Of a stretch of 38,918 nucleotides of DNA, positions 1-7,666 are shown piece by piece (the stretch's first letter is position 1; every line of letters starts with the position of its first letter). The position numbers and the translations under genes are program-made. The DNA is from DATHWB01 sp040902855 (GTDB lineage Bacteria; Actinomycetota; Acidimicrobiia; Spongiisociales; ZC4RG35). Below the pieces are notes generated by a model. That model had not been told where the DNA came from and ran no database searches. It saw only the letters and a program-made list of their open reading frames with translations. Location of the stretch: the NCBI GenBank assembly GCA_040902855.1, contig JBBDWN010000046.1, forward strand, positions 1 to 38,918, written 5' to 3'.

Positions 1-19
1 GTCACACCCCTCCGGTACG

Positions 20-1372
20 TTGTCAGAACAGATGTTCGACACACCCGATCGACTCGCAACCGAATCCATCGACCTCGACGCGGAAGAGGCCTTGATCCGC
101 AGGCTGACCGCCGACTTCGAACGGGATTGGCCTGTGCAGGAAGCGCTTGTCTTGCCGCCGGATCTGGAGTCGTGGCCTGCGGATCACCGGCTGGCGATCC
201 TGTTGGATCATCTCGATCCGCACGACCTGTCTGATCAGGACAGAGTCAGGTTCCTGAGGGCATCCGAGCGGCTTGTCGCACACCAGCAGGCGGCGACTCT
301 CGTGGGGATCGGTGCAGTCTCGGCCTCCTATCAGCAGTTGGGGATCGAGGACCCCGAAGACGTCCGCGACGGGACCACCTTCGAGTTCCGGGGTGCGTTG
401 CGGTGGACCCGCCGGTTTGCGGAGATGGAATTGGATCTCGCCACGGATCTTCTCGTCCGGCTCCCTTCAGTCCTCTCCCTGTTGAAGGAGGGCCGGATAG
501 ACCGCCGCCGGGCAGAGGCAATCGTTGTCGGCACCGCCCATCTCTCCGTCGCACACGCTCGGGCAGTTGCCGATGTCGTCTTGGCCGAGGCACAATTCTT
601 GACAACCGGTCAGGTGCGAGCCCGCGTCCGCAAGGCCTGTATCGAGGCGGACCCGTCGGCGATGAGAGAGGAACAGCAGCGAGCCGAGACCGAACGAAGG
701 TTCGTCACATGGGCGGAACCGAACGGGACGATGTCGATGCTCCTCTCGGGGATCGACCCGGTTCGCGGACAAGAGCTCGCAGATCGGATCAATCGCATCG
801 CCCGCGATCTGTCGGGCCCCGGAGAGACGCGGACGATGGACCAGCTGCGCTCTGACATCGCAGTCGATCTTCTCACGGGGACGACTTCGCCCACCGTGGG
901 GCGCGTCCACCTGACGGTCAGCCTCACCGACCTCTTCGACGACGCCACCCACACCGCCGCAGAATTGGCCGGCTACGGGCCGGTTCTGGCCGACATCGCT
1001 CGGCAACTCGTCGAATCGGGCGATGGGACGTGGGATTGGACGGCGCATGACTCCGGTACCGGCATGCCATTGAAGGACGGGTCGACGCGAGCCCGACACC
1101 ACAACGCCTCACAGTCGCGCCAACTTCGTGGTCGTTTCCGGACCTGTGTGGCGCCCGGATGTCGGATGCCGATCATCGCCTGTGACCTCGACCACACCAC
1201 TGCCCACTCCGAGTCCGGCGTCACCGACCCCCACGACTCGGCACCCCTGTGTCGACACGACCATTGCGTGAAACACCAGACCGGCTGGACCTACCAACAC
1301 CTGCCGAACGGGGACATCCTCTGGACCGGACCGCTCGGCACGACGTACACCGCCAGCGGCCGCGATCCATAG
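20..1372 (+). CDS. DUF222 / HNH endonuclease-domain protein (13E12 repeat family)
   Basis: The 450-residue protein has a long helical, charged N-terminal region typical of DUF222, followed by a C-terminal HNH nuclease-like module at about residues 376-425. That module shows CVAPGCRMP, then a DLDHT core, then PLCRHDHCVKHQTGW, which fits a zinc-ribbon-supported HNH fold with the usual Cys and His ligands. The family is abundant and multicopy in actinobacteria, often near mobile DNA, and its biological role is not established; nuclease activity is inferred from the motif only. The chosen start is TTG at 20. An in-frame ATG at 32 is equally plausible, because only 19 bases precede the TTG and no clear ribosome site can be judged. 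The gene converges with znuC, with only 13 bp between the two stops. Confidence 0.85.
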   Translation: MSEQMFDTPDRLATESIDLDAEEALIRRLTADFERDWPVQEALVLPPDLESWPADHRLAILLDHLDPHDLSDQDRVRFLRASERLVAHQQAATLVGIGAVSASYQQLGIEDPEDVRDGTTFEFRGALRWTRRFAEMELDLATDLLVRLPSVLSLLKEGRIDRRRAEAIVVGTAHLSVAHARAVADVVLAEAQFLTTGQVRARVRKACIEADPSAMREEQQRAETERRFVTWAEPNGTMSMLLSGIDPVRGQELADRINRIARDLSGPGETRTMDQLRSDIAVDLLTGTTSPTVGRVHLTVSLTDLFDDATHTAAELAGYGPVLADIARQLVESGDGTWDWTAHDSGTGMPLKDGSTRARHHNASQSRQLRGRFRTCVAPGCRMPIIACDLDHTTAHSESGVTDPHDSAPLCRHDHCVKHQTGWTYQHLPNGDILWTGPLGTTYTASGRDP

Positions 1373-1385
1373 ATCGCATCGACTC

Positions 1386-2171
1386 TCAACTCGGCCAGTT
1401 CCGGTGGCGGTGGCGTTGGTCGGTCATGTGGGCGGGGTCGTCCAGCAACGGCTCCGCTCGATCCGAGTGCATGAGGCCCGGTCCGTAGGCGGTGGCGAGA
1501 TGTTCGTCGGACAGCGCATCGGACGGTGGTCCGTTGGAGACGACGCGGCCTGCCAGAAGGATCACATGGTCGGCATCGCGCGCCTCGGACAGGTCGTGAG
1601 TCGTGATGATGACCGTGCAACCGCGGGCGTGCTCATCGTGGATGACATGGTCGATCGCTCGCGCGCTGGGCATGTCGAGTCCGGTGAGCGGCTCGTCGAG
1701 CATCAGCACATCATGATCCTGGGCGAGGCCCTGGGCGACGAACACCCGCTGCCGCTGACCGCCCGACAACTCTTTGAGATGTCGGCCGGCGATGTCGGCG
1801 ATATCCATCCGGAGGAGGGCATCGTCGATGATCCGTTCGTCTTCTCTCGTGAAACGCCGATGAGGTCCCGTCGTCGGATACCGGCCCATGGCAACTACTT
1901 CGCGAACAGTCACGGGAAGAGTCTCGTTGACCTTTGTGCTCTGGAAGACGTACGCCAGGCGGCGTGGTCTCCCGTCGACCGGATGAATCTGGATGTCGCC
2001 GGCGACCAGCGGCAGGAGCCCGGCGATCAGCGCGAGCAGGGTCGACTTTCCTGATCCGTTGGGTCCGATGAGCGCCGTGATCCCGCCCTGCGGAATCGTG
2101 AAGTCCGACTTCGCTAATGCGACCTCGCCTCCATAGGCGGCAGACACGCCCGTGCCAGTCACCGCGTTCAC
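1386..2171 (-). CDS. znuC: Zinc/manganese-type ABC transporter ATP-binding protein (ZnuC-like)
   Basis: This 261-residue cytoplasmic ATPase would power metal uptake with the binding protein and permease encoded divergently at 2630-4417. Visible motifs are Walker A GPNGSGKST (about residues 36-44), the signature LSGGQRQR (about 135), Walker B VLMLDEP (about 154-160), a D-loop GLD and a switch histidine in TTHD (about 192). The open frame extends upstream to 2351, but that extension is Arg/Pro-rich and lies antisense-like over the Fur gene. The start is therefore placed at GTG 2171, whose GTGA overlaps the TGA of the Fur-family gene by four bases, implying translational coupling. The tail after the nucleotide-binding domain is short and His-rich (DQRHRHRNW). 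Zn versus Mn specificity cannot be read from the sequence; the Fur-type partner makes Zn the first guess. Confidence 0.9.
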   Translation of the reverse strand: MNAVTGTGVSAAYGGEVALAKSDFTIPQGGITALIGPNGSGKSTLLALIAGLLPLVAGDIQIHPVDGRPRRLAYVFQSTKVNETLPVTVREVVAMGRYPTTGPHRRFTREDERIIDDALLRMDIADIAGRHLKELSGGQRQRVFVAQGLAQDHDVLMLDEPLTGLDMPSARAIDHVIHDEHARGCTVIITTHDLSEARDADHVILLAGRVVSNGPPSDALSDEHLATAYGPGLMHSDRAEPLLDDPAHMTDQRHRHRNWPS

Positions 2172-2596
2172 AGGCACGAGGCACACCTGCCTTCCACCTC
2201 GAGGGCGTGGCCGGTGGGGGAGAAGGAGAGGGCGGAAGTGATCTCGGCGACGAGGCGTTCGAGTTGGCCTTCGATCGTCTCGTCGAGGTGGATGTCGTCG
2301 ACCGTTCCACACGAGCCGCACACGACATGGTGGTGGTGTCCAGTCGCCCACTCGGCCAACTCATACCGTGTCACGCCCCGGATTCCGTGGTGAGGCGTGA
2401 GAACGCCCGCATCTTCCAGCACGGCCAGCGAGCGGTAGAGCGAGGAGAGGGGCACGTCGAGGGCGGAGAAGAGCTCGTTGGCGCTGCGGGGGCCGTCGGC
2501 CGCGGCGAGCGCCTGGACGACCGCCCGCCGGGCAGCGGTGTAGCGGACACCGCTCGCCGCCAGCCGTTGGGTCACCTGCTGGTCCAGTGTTTGCAC
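2168..2596 (-). CDS. Fur-family metalloregulator, probably Zur-like
   Basis: The 142-residue protein has an N-terminal winged helix (RYTAARRAVVQAL through LYRSLAVLEDAGVL) and a C-terminal metal and dimerisation domain. The metal features are the HHHH run at about residues 90-93, CGSC just after it, and CASC at the extreme C-terminus, the paired CxxC structural-zinc site of the Fur superfamily. It is translationally coupled to the znuC-like gene and divergent from znuA, so it most likely represses this metal-uptake locus in response to Zn. A Fur-type box lies across the znuA start (see 2636-2654). Mn or Fe sensing (Mur or Fur) is possible; the ZnuABC neighbourhood favours Zur. Confidence 0.85.
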   Translation of the reverse strand: MQTLDQQVTQRLAASGVRYTAARRAVVQALAAADGPRSANELFSALDVPLSSLYRSLAVLEDAGVLTPHHGIRGVTRYELAEWATGHHHHVVCGSCGTVDDIHLDETIEGQLERLVAEITSALSFSPTGHALEVEGRCASCL

Positions 2597-2629
2597 GTTC
2601 TTCCCCTCTTCTGATACGTTGACGAGATC

Positions 2630-3580
2630 ATGTTAGGAACGATTCTCATTTTCAGCAAACGAACGGGAACCAGGGTTGCGGCGGCGGTGCTGTCTGCCGG
2701 ATTGGTGCTAGGAGCATGCGGAGCGGACGCGGCGGCGCCACCGGAACTCACGATCGTGGCGACGACGTCGATCGCCGGCGACCTCGTGTCCCAGGTTGTG
2801 GGCGATGACGTCACCGTCGAGGTGCTCATGCCGATCGGCACCGACCCGCACGACTTCCAGCCGTCCTCCCAGCAGGTGGCGGCGCTCCGGTCCGCCGATC
2901 TCGTGGTGGCTTGGGGCCTCGATCTCGAAGAGGGTCTCGAGGACGTCCTCGCCAGCGCCTCGGAGGACGGGGTCCGTGTGCTGGAGATCTCGGCACTCGT
3001 CGATCCCATTTCCTTTTCCGGCGAGGACGACGATCACGCGGAGGAGGAGCACAGCCTTGACCCTCACACTTGGATGGACCCTGTGCGGATGGCTGATGCG
3101 TTGCGCCTCATCGGCGTCGCCCTCTCCGAGGTCGCCCCCGGCGAGGACTGGACCGAGCGGGCCAGCCAGGCTGCCGACGAGATGTTGGAAGTGCACGAGG
3201 AGGTCGAATCGATCCTCGCCGCCATCCCCCATGAGCGTCGCAAGCTGGTGACCAACCACGATTCGTTTGGCTACCTGGCAGCGCGTTACGACTTCGAGAT
3301 CGTCGGTGTCGCCATCCCCGGGGGGGCGACTCTCGCCGCCCCGTCGTCGGCCCAGATCACCGAACTGGTCGAAGTGATACGCGAAACAGGGGTCGAGGTG
3401 CTGTTCGCGGAGACGACCAGTCCCGCCGCTCTTCTCGAAGCCATCGCCGGGGAGGTGGAAGGCGTGCGAGTCGTCGAGCTCCTCGAAGCTTCGCTGGCGC
3501 CGCCCGGAGAGCCGGGGGACACACTCGCCGGGATGCTCGTCGTGAACGCCGAGACCATCGCCAAAGCGCTGGGATCGTGA
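2630..3580 (+). CDS. znuA: Metal ABC transporter substrate-binding lipoprotein (ZnuA-like)
   Basis: The 316-residue protein is a cluster A-I solute-binding protein. Residues 1-30 form a lipoprotein signal: a basic n-region (SKRTGTR), a hydrophobic core and a lipobox LVLGAC, giving a membrane-tethered extracytoplasmic protein. Likely metal ligands are the His of GTDPHDF, the His of DPHTWMDP, the His of TNHDSFGYLA and the acidic residue of AETTSP. A short acidic/His loop, EDDDHAEEEH, precedes the second ligand, as in zinc-specific members. The ATG at 2630 is used because later in-frame starts would delete the charged n-region of the signal. A permease gene follows 18 bp downstream. Confidence 0.9.
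   Translation: MLGTILIFSKRTGTRVAAAVLSAGLVLGACGADAAAPPELTIVATTSIAGDLVSQVVGDDVTVEVLMPIGTDPHDFQPSSQQVAALRSADLVVAWGLDLEEGLEDVLASASEDGVRVLEISALVDPISFSGEDDDHAEEEHSLDPHTWMDPVRMADALRLIGVALSEVAPGEDWTERASQAADEMLEVHEEVESILAAIPHERRKLVTNHDSFGYLAARYDFEIVGVAIPGGATLAAPSSAQITELVEVIRETGVEVLFAETTSPAALLEAIAGEVEGVRVVELLEASLAPPGEPGDTLAGMLVVNAETIAKALGS
2636..2654. promoter_or_regulatory. Candidate Fur/Zur-type operator over the znuA start
   Basis: Read on the minus strand, the 19 bases form GAAAAT-GAGAAT-C-GTTCC, matching the Fur-family hexamer arrangement GATAAT-GATAAT-C-ATTATC at about 13 of 19 positions. It is AT-rich inside otherwise GC-rich DNA and lies within codons 3-9 of znuA. Binding here would block a leaderless or very short-leader znuA transcript and could also affect the divergent regulator/znuC pair, whose start is 33 bp upstream of the znuA ATG. 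The match is by eye. Confidence 0.55.
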
Positions 3581-3598
3581 GGAGGTAGCGTTCCGGCG

Positions 3599-4417
3599 AT
3601 GGATTGGTTGATCGAGCCCTTCGCCCTCGGTTTCCAGCAGCGAGCGTTCTTCGGTGCTGCGCTTGCAGCGATCGCAACGGCCGTCGTCGGGACGTGGGTC
3701 ATCGTGCGGGGCATGACGTTCCTCGGCGACGCGCTGGTGCATGGTGTGATTCCCGGGATCGCGCTGGCGATCGTCCTCGACGTTCCGCCCGTGCTCGGGG
3801 CCGCGGCCGCCGCCGCAGTGATGATCGGAGGCATCAACCTCGTCCATCGCCAGACCGCCTTCAACGAGGACACCGGGATCGGTCTGCTCTTCGTCGGGAT
3901 GCTCGGACTCGGTGTCATCCTCGTCTCCCGGACCCCGTCGTACACGGGCAGTCTCACAACGATCCTGTTCGGAGACGTGTTGGGTGTGACGATCGGCGAC
4001 GTGGGTTTTGTCGCCGTGGTCGCCGCGCTGTCGATTGCGCTATCGGTGATCTTCTACCGGCATTTCCTGGTGTTGTCGTTCAACGAGCAGAAGGCAAAGT
4101 TGTTCGGACTGCGTCCCGGGCTGGCACACGCGCTACTGCTCGGTCTCATGACGCTGGCCATCGTCGGCTCGTCGCAGACGGTGGGAACCCTGTTGGTGTT
4201 CGGGCTGCTCGTCGGGCCGCCTGCGACGGCGGCGCTGCTGGTGCGGCGCGTCCCGACGATGATGGCGACCGCAGCCGCGATCGGCATCGTTTCGGTTGGG
4301 CTCGGCCTGATCGTCAGTTATCACGCCGACATCGCCGGTTCGGCGACCATGGCGGTCACACCGATCGTGCTGTTCTTTACGGTGCTGGCGTATCGCCAAC
4401 TCGTGCCGAGGCGGTGA
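3599..4417 (+). CDS. znuB: Metal ABC transporter permease (ZnuB-like, ABC-3 family)
   Basis: This 272-residue integral membrane protein has about eight hydrophobic segments and is the transmembrane partner of the ZnuA- and ZnuC-like proteins. Family features include the N-terminal LGDALVHGVIPGIALAIVL segment, the cytoplasmic stretch NEQKAKLFGLRPGLAHALLLGL that contacts the ATPase, and TVGTLLVFGLLVGPPATAALL. The start ATG follows a GAGG ribosome site about 12 bases upstream. It shares a transcript with znuA, while the ATPase is made from the divergent transcript. It converges with korB across a short spacer that holds an extra korB-like 3' end. Confidence 0.9.
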   Translation: MDWLIEPFALGFQQRAFFGAALAAIATAVVGTWVIVRGMTFLGDALVHGVIPGIALAIVLDVPPVLGAAAAAAVMIGGINLVHRQTAFNEDTGIGLLFVGMLGLGVILVSRTPSYTGSLTTILFGDVLGVTIGDVGFVAVVAALSIALSVIFYRHFLVLSFNEQKAKLFGLRPGLAHALLLGLMTLAIVGSSQTVGTLLVFGLLVGPPATAALLVRRVPTMMATAAAIGIVSVGLGLIVSYHADIAGSATMAVTPIVLFFTVLAYRQLVPRR

Positions 4418-4426
4418 GGCGCGAGC

Positions 4427-4480
4427 CTACGAGACTTCCCACGTGCCTTGCGACGTGAGGAGCGCGCCAAGGTCGCCCGG
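4427..4480 (-). pseudogene. Orphan second copy of the korB 3' end
   Basis: On the minus strand these 18 codons read PGDLGALLTSQGTWEVS followed by TAG, exactly the C-terminus of KorB, which ends at 4489. Five of the 17 sense codons differ from the functional copy (CCG/CCC, GAC/GAT, CTT/CTC, ACG/ACT, TCG/AGC), and every difference is synonymous. The two copies are offset by 62 bp, so they are in different frames, with 8 bp between the KorB stop and the repeated segment. The purely synonymous pattern means both copies evolved as coding sequence. This is best read as the tail of a diverged korB allele left behind after gene replacement, unless it is an assembly chimera. Confidence 0.8.
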
Positions 4481-4488
4481 ACTCTGCC

Positions 4489-5499
4489 TTAGCTGACTTC
4501 CCAAGTGCCTTGCGACGTGAGGAGCGCGCCGAGATCGCCGGGGCCACGCTTGGCCTGGGCCTCGACCAGTTGTGCCGACATCTGGTCTTCGTAGACGGGA
4601 CGTTCGACGTTGCGGAAAACGCCGAGCGGTGTCGGCCCGTACGGCCCGTGAGCGAGACGACTGAGCGAGAACGCGATCGTCGGATCCGGATGGGAGGGGT
4701 CGTGCACCAGGATTTCCGAGTCGGGCACGGAGGCACGATCGACGATCTCGCACCGTCCATTCCTGAATACGACCGCCTTCGAATCGCCCTCGCCGAAGAC
4801 GATCGGCTTGCCAGGGCTCATGTCGATCCGGTTCGAGACTCGCTCTTCCTTGCCGGTCAGTTGGATGAATGCCTTGTCGTTGAAGACGTTGCAATTCTGA
4901 TAGATCTCGATCAATGCAGCACCCCTGTGCGCTTGGGCCGCTTCGAGCATCTCGATCGTGTGGTTGCGGTCCATGTCCAGGGTCCTGGCCACGAAACCTG
5001 CCTCGGCGCCGATGGCGAGGCTGATCGGGTTGAAGGGATAGTCAAGGGAGCCTGCAGGCGTCGACTTGGTTCGCTTGCCGACCTCCGAGGTTGGGGAGTA
5101 CTGACCCTTCGTCAGCCCGTAGATCTGGTTGTTGAACAGCAGGATCTTGATGTTCAGATTGCGCCGGAGAGCGTGGATCAGGTGGTTGCCACCGATCGAC
5201 AACGCGTCTCCGTCACCGGTGATGACCCATACCGACAGGTCGGGCCGCGAGGCGGCCAGTCCTGAGGCGATGGCGGGCGCCCGACCATGAATCGAGTGCA
5301 TGCCGTAGGTGTTCATGTAGTACGGGAAGCGCGACGAGCAGCCGATGCCCGAGATGAACACGATCTTCTCCCGCTCGATACCCATCGTCGCCATGTAGTT
5401 CTGGACTGAGGCGAGGATCGTGTAGTCGCCACAGCCGGGACACCACCGGACCTCTTGATCGGTTTGGAAGTCCTTGCGGGTGTAGGTGGGTGCCGTCAT
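4489..5499 (-). CDS. korB: 2-oxoacid:ferredoxin oxidoreductase beta subunit (2-oxoglutarate synthase type)
   Basis: The 336-residue beta subunit binds thiamine diphosphate and one 4Fe-4S cluster and, with KorA, oxidatively decarboxylates a 2-oxoacid (most likely 2-oxoglutarate) to its CoA ester while reducing ferredoxin. Visible features are WCPGCGDY near the N-terminus and the later Cys of GIGCSSRFPYY and YQNCNVFND, which together give the four cluster cysteines. The ThDP/Mg motif is GDGDALSIGGNH, followed by NNQIYGLTKGQYSPTS. The ATG at 5499 lies 61 bp beyond the korA stop, an unusually loose junction for this window. The last bases of that spacer look like a second korA 3' end, and a second korB 3' end lies downstream of this gene. 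Confidence 0.93.
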   Translation of the reverse strand: MTAPTYTRKDFQTDQEVRWCPGCGDYTILASVQNYMATMGIEREKIVFISGIGCSSRFPYYMNTYGMHSIHGRAPAIASGLAASRPDLSVWVITGDGDALSIGGNHLIHALRRNLNIKILLFNNQIYGLTKGQYSPTSEVGKRTKSTPAGSLDYPFNPISLAIGAEAGFVARTLDMDRNHTIEMLEAAQAHRGAALIEIYQNCNVFNDKAFIQLTGKEERVSNRIDMSPGKPIVFGEGDSKAVVFRNGRCEIVDRASVPDSEILVHDPSHPDPTIAFSLSRLAHGPYGPTPLGVFRNVERPVYEDQMSAQLVEAQAKRGPGDLGALLTSQGTWEVS

Positions 5500-5518
5500 C
5501 TGAGATCATCTCCAGGAT
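5496..5518 (-). pseudogene. Orphan second copy of the korA 3' end, abutting korB
   Basis: Directly before and into the korB start, the minus strand reads ILEMIS and then runs into the ATGA of korB. The functional KorA ends ILEMISR-stop at 5561. The two stretches share GGAGATGATCTC plus flanking bases and differ by a synonymous Leu codon (TTG/CTG) and at the final codons. Restoring one missing base would give ILEMISR with a TGA that overlaps the korB ATG as ATGA. That is the kind of junction seen elsewhere here, suggesting this is the original korA tail. The copies are offset by 66 bp. Confidence 0.65.
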
Positions 5519-5560
5519 GCTGGGTTGTGTGATGAAAGGGGAACGTCTCGCAGGCGAAAG

Positions 5561-7432
5561 TCATCGCGAGATCATCTCCAAGATTCTCTGTTCGATCTCG
5601 GAAACCTTGAACGGCTCGCCGGAGACCCGGTTGATGCCCTCGGCGGGGATCAGGAAGTTCGCCCGGATGAGGAACCGGAGCTGTCCGCTGTTCAGTTCGG
5701 GGATCAGCACTTTGGGGTAGCGGTTCAGTACCTCTTCCAGATTTCCAGGGAATGGGTTGAGGTGCCGCAGATGGACCGTTGCCACCTTGCCGCCTGCGAG
5801 CCGCACCCGGCGGGCGGCTGCCCGGATCACGCCGAGGCTCGACCCCCAGCCGAGGACGAGCACGTCGGCGTCCTCGTCACCGTTGACCTCGACCGGCGGG
5901 ATGTCATCGGCGATGCCCTTGATCTTCCATGCTCTGGTATCGGTCATGAGCTGGTGGTTTTCCGGGTCGTAGGACACGTTGCCGGTCACTGCCGCCTTCT
6001 CCAGGCCCCCGATCCGATGCTCGAGACCCGGGGTTCCCGGCACCGCCCACGGGCGGGAGAACGTCTCCATGTCGCGTTCGTATGGGTGGAACGTCCCGTC
6101 GGGTCCGTTGGGCTGGGTCGCGAACGGCACCGAGATGTCGGGCAGGGTGTCGAGGTCGGGGAGCCTCCACGGCTCGGATCCGTTGGCGATGAGGTTGTCG
6201 GACAACAAGATGACTGGCGTCATGTAACGGAGAGCGAGCCGCACGGCTTCGATCGCAGTGGCGAACGCATCTGACGGGGAAGCTGCGGCCACGACCGGGA
6301 GCGGGGATTCGCCGTGACGACCGAACAGCGAGAACAGGAGGTCGGATTGCTCTGGCTTCGTCGGAAGGCCCGTCGACGGTCCCCCGCGTTGCACGTTGAG
6401 AACGATGAGAGGCAGCTCGGTCATGAGCGCGAGGGAGATCGCTTCGCTCTTCAATGCGATGCCCGGACCGGACGATCCTGTGACGGCCAGCGATCCTCCG
6501 AAGGCGGCCCCGATCGCCGAGCCGACGCCGGCGATCTCGTCTTCTGCCTGGAAGGTGCGAACCCCGAAGTTCTTGTGCTTGGACAGTTCGTGGAGAACGT
6601 CGGATGCCGGGGTGATCGGATAGGTCCCGTAGAAGAGCGGCAGCCGGGCCGCCTGGGCGGCGGCGATGAGCCCCCATGCCAGCGCGGTGTTGCCGGTGAT
6701 CTGGGTATACGTCCCTGGGGTGAGCCGGGCAGGCTTCACCATGTAGGTGGTGCGGGTGGCCTCGGTGGCGAACCCGAAGGTGTATCCGGCCTTGAATGCC
6801 AGTTCGTTCGCTTTGGCCACTTCCGGCTTGTTCTTGAACTTGGAGTGGATCCAGTCGAGCGTCGTGTCCTGGGGTCTGTTGAACAGCCAGGCCAACAGTC
6901 CGAGTGCGAAGAAGTTCTTGGAGCGCAGCACGTCGCGTCCGCTCACCCCGGATTCGGCGACCGCCTCCTTGGTGAGGCGTTCCATCGGAACCTCGATCAC
7001 CTTGTAACTGGCGAGCGACCCGTCAGTGAGCGGATTCGACGAGTATCCGGCCTTGGCGAGGTTCCGCTCGTCGAAGGCTTCCTCGTTCACGATGAGCGTG
7101 CCGTTCTCTCGCAGGTCGGCCAGGTTCGACTTCAGGGCGGCGGGGTTCATGGCCACCAGGCAATCCGGCTGATCTCCGGCGGTCAGGATGTCGAAATCGG
7201 CGATCTGCACCTGGAAAGAGCTGACGCCGGCGAGCGTGCCGACGGGAGCGCGGATCTCGGCGGGGAAGCTCGGGAGGGTGGCCAAGTCGTTGCCGAAGGC
7301 GGCGGAGGCGTCGGTGAACCGGCCGCCTGCCAACTGCATTCCATCGCCGGAGTCGCCGGCGAGCCGGATGATGACCTTTTCGACTTGGACTGTGTCGGCG
7401 GACTTTTCGAGAGTGGCCGTTTCCTCAGTCAC
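5561..7432 (-). CDS. korA: 2-oxoacid:ferredoxin oxidoreductase alpha subunit with fused gamma domain
   Basis: The 623-residue protein joins an N-terminal gamma domain (about residues 15-200, with RLAGDSGDGMQLAGGRF) to the alpha subunit. The alpha part begins near GNTALAWGLIAAAQAARLP and carries FYGTYPITPASDVLHEL and the Glu of FQAEDEIAGVGSAIGAAFGG, which belong to the pyrimidine part of the ThDP site. GPGIALKSEAISLA and QRGGPSTGLPTKPEQSDL follow. Length and order match actinobacterial KorA. It would supply reduced ferredoxin, a possible electron source for the corrinoid activator at 13756-15720. The start is GTG at 7432, preceded by AGAGGAAG; the nearby ATG at 7439 is out of frame. Confidence 0.93.
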   Translation of the reverse strand: MTEETATLEKSADTVQVEKVIIRLAGDSGDGMQLAGGRFTDASAAFGNDLATLPSFPAEIRAPVGTLAGVSSFQVQIADFDILTAGDQPDCLVAMNPAALKSNLADLRENGTLIVNEEAFDERNLAKAGYSSNPLTDGSLASYKVIEVPMERLTKEAVAESGVSGRDVLRSKNFFALGLLAWLFNRPQDTTLDWIHSKFKNKPEVAKANELAFKAGYTFGFATEATRTTYMVKPARLTPGTYTQITGNTALAWGLIAAAQAARLPLFYGTYPITPASDVLHELSKHKNFGVRTFQAEDEIAGVGSAIGAAFGGSLAVTGSSGPGIALKSEAISLALMTELPLIVLNVQRGGPSTGLPTKPEQSDLLFSLFGRHGESPLPVVAAASPSDAFATAIEAVRLALRYMTPVILLSDNLIANGSEPWRLPDLDTLPDISVPFATQPNGPDGTFHPYERDMETFSRPWAVPGTPGLEHRIGGLEKAAVTGNVSYDPENHQLMTDTRAWKIKGIADDIPPVEVNGDEDADVLVLGWGSSLGVIRAAARRVRLAGGKVATVHLRHLNPFPGNLEEVLNRYPKVLIPELNSGQLRFLIRANFLIPAEGINRVSGEPFKVSEIEQRILEMISR

Positions 7433-7666
7433 GGGCCATCACTTCCTCTTTGTATGTGCGCGGCAAAAGCACGCCGCGTGTTCGTGGGTTTCGCCTCCGC
7501 CAGGGGGCAGGAGCCTTCAACTGGAGTTTCAACTGGAGCATCGGCGTCTCGGGCCCCGATCTGAACCGGGCGAAGGCACCGTTGGGCTGGCTGTCAAAGC
7601 ACGCCGATGATAGGCACGCCCTGCAGTTATTGAACGTTCACTGAAGGTTCGGCGATCCGGTGAACG
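7433..7666. promoter_or_regulatory. korA upstream region with tandem repeat and inverted repeat
   Basis: This 234-bp stretch between the amidase stop and the korA start has no convincing gene. It holds a 12-bp tandem repeat, TTCAACTGGAG twice (7516-7526 and 7528-7538), and an 11-bp repeat AAAGCACGCCG about 130 bp apart. Next to the amidase stop are 8-bp arms ACGTTCAC (7634-7641) and GTGAACGT (7660-7667), with a perfect palindrome TGAACGTTCA at 7631-7640. On the minus strand a TTGACA lies near 7590, without a clear -10 element. The tandem repeat may be an activator or repressor site for korAB, and the inverted repeat could be an operator or the end of the amidase transcript. Confidence 0.4.

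Noticed and set aside
4427..4542. CRISPR-like or attachment-site repeat pair
   Set aside because: There are only two copies, they are coding tails of korB with synonymous differences, and no cas gene or integrase is nearby.
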